From an uncultured Alphaproteobacteria bacterium (GTDB taxonomy: Bacteria; Pseudomonadota; Alphaproteobacteria; Rs-D84): a stretch of DNA of 61,258 nucleotides. Shown piece by piece: positions 58,576-61,258 of this stretch. Every line of letters starts with the position of its first letter. The stretch's first letter is position 1. The stretch is from the NCBI GenBank assembly GCA_937888635.1, contig CALARG010000021.1:1-61258 (forward strand). Reading direction: 5' to 3'. Made by a program: the position numbers and the translations under genes. Under the pieces are notes generated by a model, which did not search any database, had not been told where the DNA came from, and saw only the letters and a list, made by a program, of their open reading frames with translations.

Positions 58576-59991
58576 TTTTCTGATTTAATAGAAAACGCAC
58601 CACACGCCCCCGGCGTGTATCGCATGTACGACAGTGAAAACAACCTGTTATATGTAGGCAAGGCAAAAAATCTGTCCAATCGTCTGAAACAATACCTGGA
58701 CATTACCAAACTGGAACCGCATAAACAGGTTATGCGCACATTGGTCACGCGTGTTGAATGGGAAATTGTTCCAACCGAATCAGACGCGCTTATCCGCGAA
58801 CAAGAACTAATAAAAACACAGCGACCGAAATACAACATTATGCTGACCGACGGCAAAATGTATCCAATGCTGGCCCTGACATCTGGGCCATTTCCCCGCC
58901 TGTTAAAATTTCGCGGTCGCATAAACCAGCGTCGCGATGTATACGGCCCCTACCCTTCTGTTTCCAGTCTGAACGAAACAATTAAAACCATACAAAAGGT
59001 CTGCCAGATTCGCACCTGTACAGACACACAAATGCGCAACAGAACGCGTCCATGCCTGTTGCACCAAATCGGCCGATGCAGCGCACCATGTTGCAATCCT
59101 GACAAACAAAAATACGCAGATTCCGTGCGTATAGCGCGCAAAATCTTAACCGGTGACAGCGCGCCTGTAATATCAGACCTGACCCAGCAAATGAAGACAT
59201 TCGCACAAAATATGGACTATGAATCCGCCGCAATAATTCGCGATAAAATTTCTGCAATCACACACACTTCAAATCGCGGAAACGCCAAAAAGCATGCGTA
59301 TACACCGAATTTAAACTGGGACAAAAATGTGTCTGAATTGGAAAAATGGTTGAACATAAAAATAAACCTGGCTGGTGTATTTGATAATTCACACCTGTTT
59401 GGCAAACAACCTGTTGGCGCAATGATAACATTTGGACATGACGGTTTTGAAAAATCCGGATACAGACATTTTAAATTGCACGACAAATCACGCGCCGGCA
59501 ACGATATTGCAATGATGTCAGAATTTGTAAAACGTGCAACCGAACGCGGTCCAAAACTGGATTTGATAATTGTTGACGGTGGCATGGCGCAATGGAATAT
59601 CGCCAAACGCGCCGCCGGCAACATACCCGTCTTTGGTGTCACCAAGGGGGCCGTCCGCGATGGCGACGAACACTTTATTCTGCCAGACGGCACAATTTAT
59701 CACGACCTGCCCAAGGATTCGGCATTATTTTTAATGCTGCGCACCGTCCGTGACGAAGCGCACCGCTTTGTAATCACATACCACCGCACACTGCGCGCAA
59801 AACAAATGACCGCATCTGTCCTGGATGAAATAGATGGTATTGGCCACGCACGCAAACGCGCCCTGTTGCAACATTTTGGCACACCGCGCGCAATAATTGA
59901 TGCCGACCTGAACGCATTAAAGCATGTCCCCGGCCTTGGGGATAATATCGCAGAAAAAATATATGCCCATTTCCATTCAGAAGTGATATAA
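58564..59991 (+). CDS. uvrC: Excinuclease ABC subunit C, compact form
   Basis: Makes both incisions in nucleotide excision repair. 475 aa against ~610 in E. coli. GIY-YIG domain at residues ~12-95 (APGVYRMYDSENNLLYVGKA, then RLKQYL), a four-Cys cluster (VCQIRTCTDTQMRNRTRPCL, GRCSAPC), UVR motif (MDYESAAIIRDKISAI), endonuclease-V-like domain (GVFDNSHLFGKQPVGAMITF; LIIVDGGMAQWNIAKRA; RDEAHRFVITYHR) and C-terminal HhH2 (LDEIDGIGHARKRALLQHFG; LKHVPGLGDNIAEKIYAHF). The missing ~130 residues are between the UVR and EndoV parts and in loops; all catalytic parts seem to be kept. Possibly leaderless. Confidence 0.93.
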   Translation: MNIQFSDLIENAPHAPGVYRMYDSENNLLYVGKAKNLSNRLKQYLDITKLEPHKQVMRTLVTRVEWEIVPTESDALIREQELIKTQRPKYNIMLTDGKMYPMLALTSGPFPRLLKFRGRINQRRDVYGPYPSVSSLNETIKTIQKVCQIRTCTDTQMRNRTRPCLLHQIGRCSAPCCNPDKQKYADSVRIARKILTGDSAPVISDLTQQMKTFAQNMDYESAAIIRDKISAITHTSNRGNAKKHAYTPNLNWDKNVSELEKWLNIKINLAGVFDNSHLFGKQPVGAMITFGHDGFEKSGYRHFKLHDKSRAGNDIAMMSEFVKRATERGPKLDLIIVDGGMAQWNIAKRAAGNIPVFGVTKGAVRDGDEHFILPDGTIYHDLPKDSALFLMLRTVRDEAHRFVITYHRTLRAKQMTASVLDEIDGIGHARKRALLQHFGTPRAIIDADLNALKHVPGLGDNIAEKIYAHFHSEVI

Positions 59992-60034
59992 TATAAGCAA
60001 TTCATATACAATATACAACCTAAGGAGAAAGCAT

Positions 60035-60634
60035 ATGAAGTTCTTTGTAAATTTCTTGTCTGCATTTCGGATTGCTGCATCATTTGCAATAATTCCGACA
60101 TTAATGTTCCAAATGTATTGGACAACATTTATCCTGTACACATTGGCGGCAATGTCAGACTGGTTTGACGGCTACCTGGCACGCAAATACAATGTTTGCA
60201 CAAAAATCGGTGGTGTAATGGATCACATTGGTGACAAACTATTGGTTGTTAACACATTAATTATGTTAACTGTTATGATGCCGGTATGGTTTGTTGTGGT
60301 TCCAGTTATCATAATGATTGCACGCGAACTGTATATTTCTGGCCTGCGTGAATTTCTGGGCACACAAAAGATTGAAATGCCTGTCCCTAAGGCACGCTTT
60401 TCCATGGGCAAAATTAAAACGACATTGCAAATGATTTCAATTGCGGCATTTTTATTAATCTTTGCCATCGGCACATTAATCAAGCCCGACACCGACAGCC
60501 GTATATTAATGTACATGATTTACGCATTACCACAAATTGGCATTTATGGTCTGTGGCTGTCACTGGTTGCATCTTTATGGTCCGCAACCCAATACACCAA
60601 GACATTCCTGGGACACATGAAAAAGATTAAATAA
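60035..60634 (+). CDS. pgsA: CDP-diacylglycerol--glycerol-3-phosphate 3-phosphatidyltransferase
   Basis: Commits CDP-diacylglycerol to phosphatidylglycerol. 199 aa, about four to six membrane helices. The CDP-alcohol phosphotransferase motif D-x2-DG-x2-AR-x8-G-x3-D-x3-D is fully present as SDWFDGYLARKYNVC, TKIGGVMDHIGDKL. TAAGGAGAAAGCAT ribosome binding site. Follows uvrC by 43 bp, an adjacency found in many bacteria. Confidence 0.94.
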   Translation: MKFFVNFLSAFRIAASFAIIPTLMFQMYWTTFILYTLAAMSDWFDGYLARKYNVCTKIGGVMDHIGDKLLVVNTLIMLTVMMPVWFVVVPVIIMIARELYISGLREFLGTQKIEMPVPKARFSMGKIKTTLQMISIAAFLLIFAIGTLIKPDTDSRILMYMIYALPQIGIYGLWLSLVASLWSATQYTKTFLGHMKKIK

Positions 60635-60650
60635 AAACCACATATAAAAC

Positions 60651-60672
60651 AAATCCCCCACCTGGGGGATTT
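60651..60672 (+). terminator. Terminator of uvrC-pgsA
   Basis: Stem AAATCCCCCA / TGGGGGATTT followed by TT. Confidence 0.85.
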
Positions 60673-60789
60673 TTAATATCATTCAACCAAATGCCACACC
60701 ATTCACAGAGAAAATATTTTTTATTGAAAAAGAATTAGAATGATTCAAATAAAAATAAACAGACATTCTCAAAACGTCACCTCCACACA

Positions 60790-60830
60790 GCATAACAAAC
60801 GCTACACGTGCCCCCCCTGCAGCGGGGTAA
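60790..60830. repeat. Family A repeat, 3' fragment
   Basis: CATAACAAACGCTACACG is the right half of the conserved tip, without the left half. CCCCCTGCAGCGGGG follows, directly before the next copy. Confidence 0.6.
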
Positions 60831-60894
60831 AATTAAAGATAATGGTATAGATATGGACAGTGCCGTCCCCGTAGTGTACAAACCGCTATATGAG
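60829..60894. repeat. Family A repeat, truncated copy
   Basis: Left end AAAATTAAAGATAATGGTAT, then GGACAGTGCCGTCCCC and a tip with one base insertion (GTAGTGTACAAACCGCTA). Its left half matches the copy at 46652. The right end is replaced by the next element. Confidence 0.75.
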
Positions 60895-60921
60895 ATTCCA
60901 CCCCACCCCTTGCAACGGGAT

Positions 60922-61028
60922 AAAATTAAAGATAATGGCGTAGATAAAGTGAATGGGGGAATCGTAGTGTACAAACGCTACATGAGATTCCCCCATTCGC
61001 TTTAGATATGCCATTAGATTTAATTTTA
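60922..61028. repeat. Family A repeat, best complete copy (107 bp)
   Basis: Outer ends 60922-60946 (AAAATTAAAGATAATGGCGT...) and 61004-61028 are inverted repeats. The middle stem 60946-60963 / 60986-61003 pairs over 18 positions with one G-T. The tip GTAGTGTACAAACGCTACA starts at 60964. The whole unit folds as one long hairpin. Its right end is the TAA stop of the secretin gene. The gene-less 60635-61025 stretch otherwise holds the pgsA terminator and two further family A fragments. Confidence 0.85.
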
Positions 61029-61258
61029 GTTCAGCGGGGCACCCCAATGCTGCTGAATACTGCGTTCCATATCCATTGGGCTAATCAGAACCTGAGGAGT
61101 TAAGATAACAACCAAGACTTCACGACTGGCCGATGTCTCGCGCGAACCGGACAATGCCATAAAGTCTGGGTCCCCCAGGCCATAACGCGTATCCGAACCT
61201 TTCTGTTTTTCAAAGCCTGATACAACCAACATCTGACCCGATTCCATAATAACTTCTT
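61026..61258 (-). CDS. Secretin-like protein, C-terminal end (cut by window edge)
   Basis: Only the last ~77 residues are inside. EVIMESGQMLVVSGFEKQKG matches the secretin block GQTLVIGGL, and REVLVVILTPQVLISPMDME matches the terminal ELVIFLTPRIV strand. GLGDPDFMALSGSRETSAS replaces the usual LGDIPILG-LF region and is diverged, as in type IVb pilus or BfpB/PilN secretins. Together with the prepilin at 58.0 kb this suggests a type IVb pilus or type II-like system. The rest of the gene lies to the right. Confidence 0.7.
   Translation of the reverse strand, partial: EVIMESGQMLVVSGFEKQKGSDTRYGLGDPDFMALSGSRETSASREVLVVILTPQVLISPMDMERSIQQHWGAPLN

Overview
The window looks like chromosome of a host- or gut-associated alphaproteobacterium with an AT-rich, fairly small genome. 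The evidence is the str operon (rpsL-rpsG-fusA), the ftsE-ftsX-DUF218-plsC order, rpsT close to dnaA, GANTC sites (the CcrM methylation target) placed inside promoters, strong use of A/T codons, and many secreted proteins with no close textbook match. I think the uncultivated gut alphaproteobacteria of the RF32 type are the best guess, but that placement is inference. I saw no tRNA, rRNA, CRISPR array, complete insertion sequence or prophage.

Layout. 1-1.5 kb: fusA (5' part), rpsG and rpsL on the minus strand. 1.8-3.5 kb: two paralogous outer-membrane barrels. 3.8-12.5 kb: mltG, an ACP-like protein lacking the phosphopantetheine serine, fabF-acpP, a degenerate tyrosine recombinase, lepA, a GNAT enzyme, rbfA and a YqaA/DedA protein, then a small GIY-YIG gene bounded by 34-bp inverted repeats. 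13-23.5 kb: seven consecutive secreted coiled-coil, fibre-like proteins plus one small beta-barrel, all on the minus strand; this is the most distinctive locus. 23.6-26.5 kb: ftsE-ftsX-DUF218-plsC. 27-30 kb: two secreted cysteine-containing proteins. 30-37 kb: a secreted nuclease, tolB, an RHH regulator with a DinD-like protein, dnaJ and parE. 37.6-47.7 kb: a 748-residue Cys-rich secreted protein, dnaA, dprA, plsY, rpsT, a VirB2-like small membrane protein, a lipoprotein, fba and trxB. 48-58.5 kb: serS, three unknown proteins, typA, and a minus-strand set prepilin-rluC-asmA-cdaA-dnaN. 58.6-61.3 kb: uvrC, pgsA and the C-terminal end of a secretin.

How it fits together. Housekeeping genes for translation (S12, S7, EF-G, S20, LepA, TypA, RbfA, SerRS), replication and repair (DnaA, DnaN, ParE, UvrC, DprA), lipid synthesis (FabF, AcpP, PlsC, PlsY, PgsA) and the envelope (MltG, FtsEX, TolB, AsmA) are interleaved with an unusually large exported set: barrels, coiled-coil fibres, Cys-rich proteins, pilin-like proteins and a secretin. 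Many exported genes share an extended -10 promoter of the form TTGTGATATAAT. Several also have a GANTC site just after the -35, which suggests cell-cycle (CcrM/GcrA-type) input. Some housekeeping genes (ftsE, dprA, uvrC, parE) have the -10 box only 6-10 nt from the ATG and no Shine-Dalgarno, so they are probably leaderless.

Three kinds of non-coding repeat are present. Family A is a long palindrome of about 107 bp with conserved ends, a conserved tip and a middle stem that differs between copies but stays self-complementary. Family B is a gene-less 394-bp unit with 29-bp perfect inverted ends around REP-like hairpins. Family C is the inverted pair around the GIY-YIG gene. Family A and the coiled-coil locus are the two best candidates for something not yet described.
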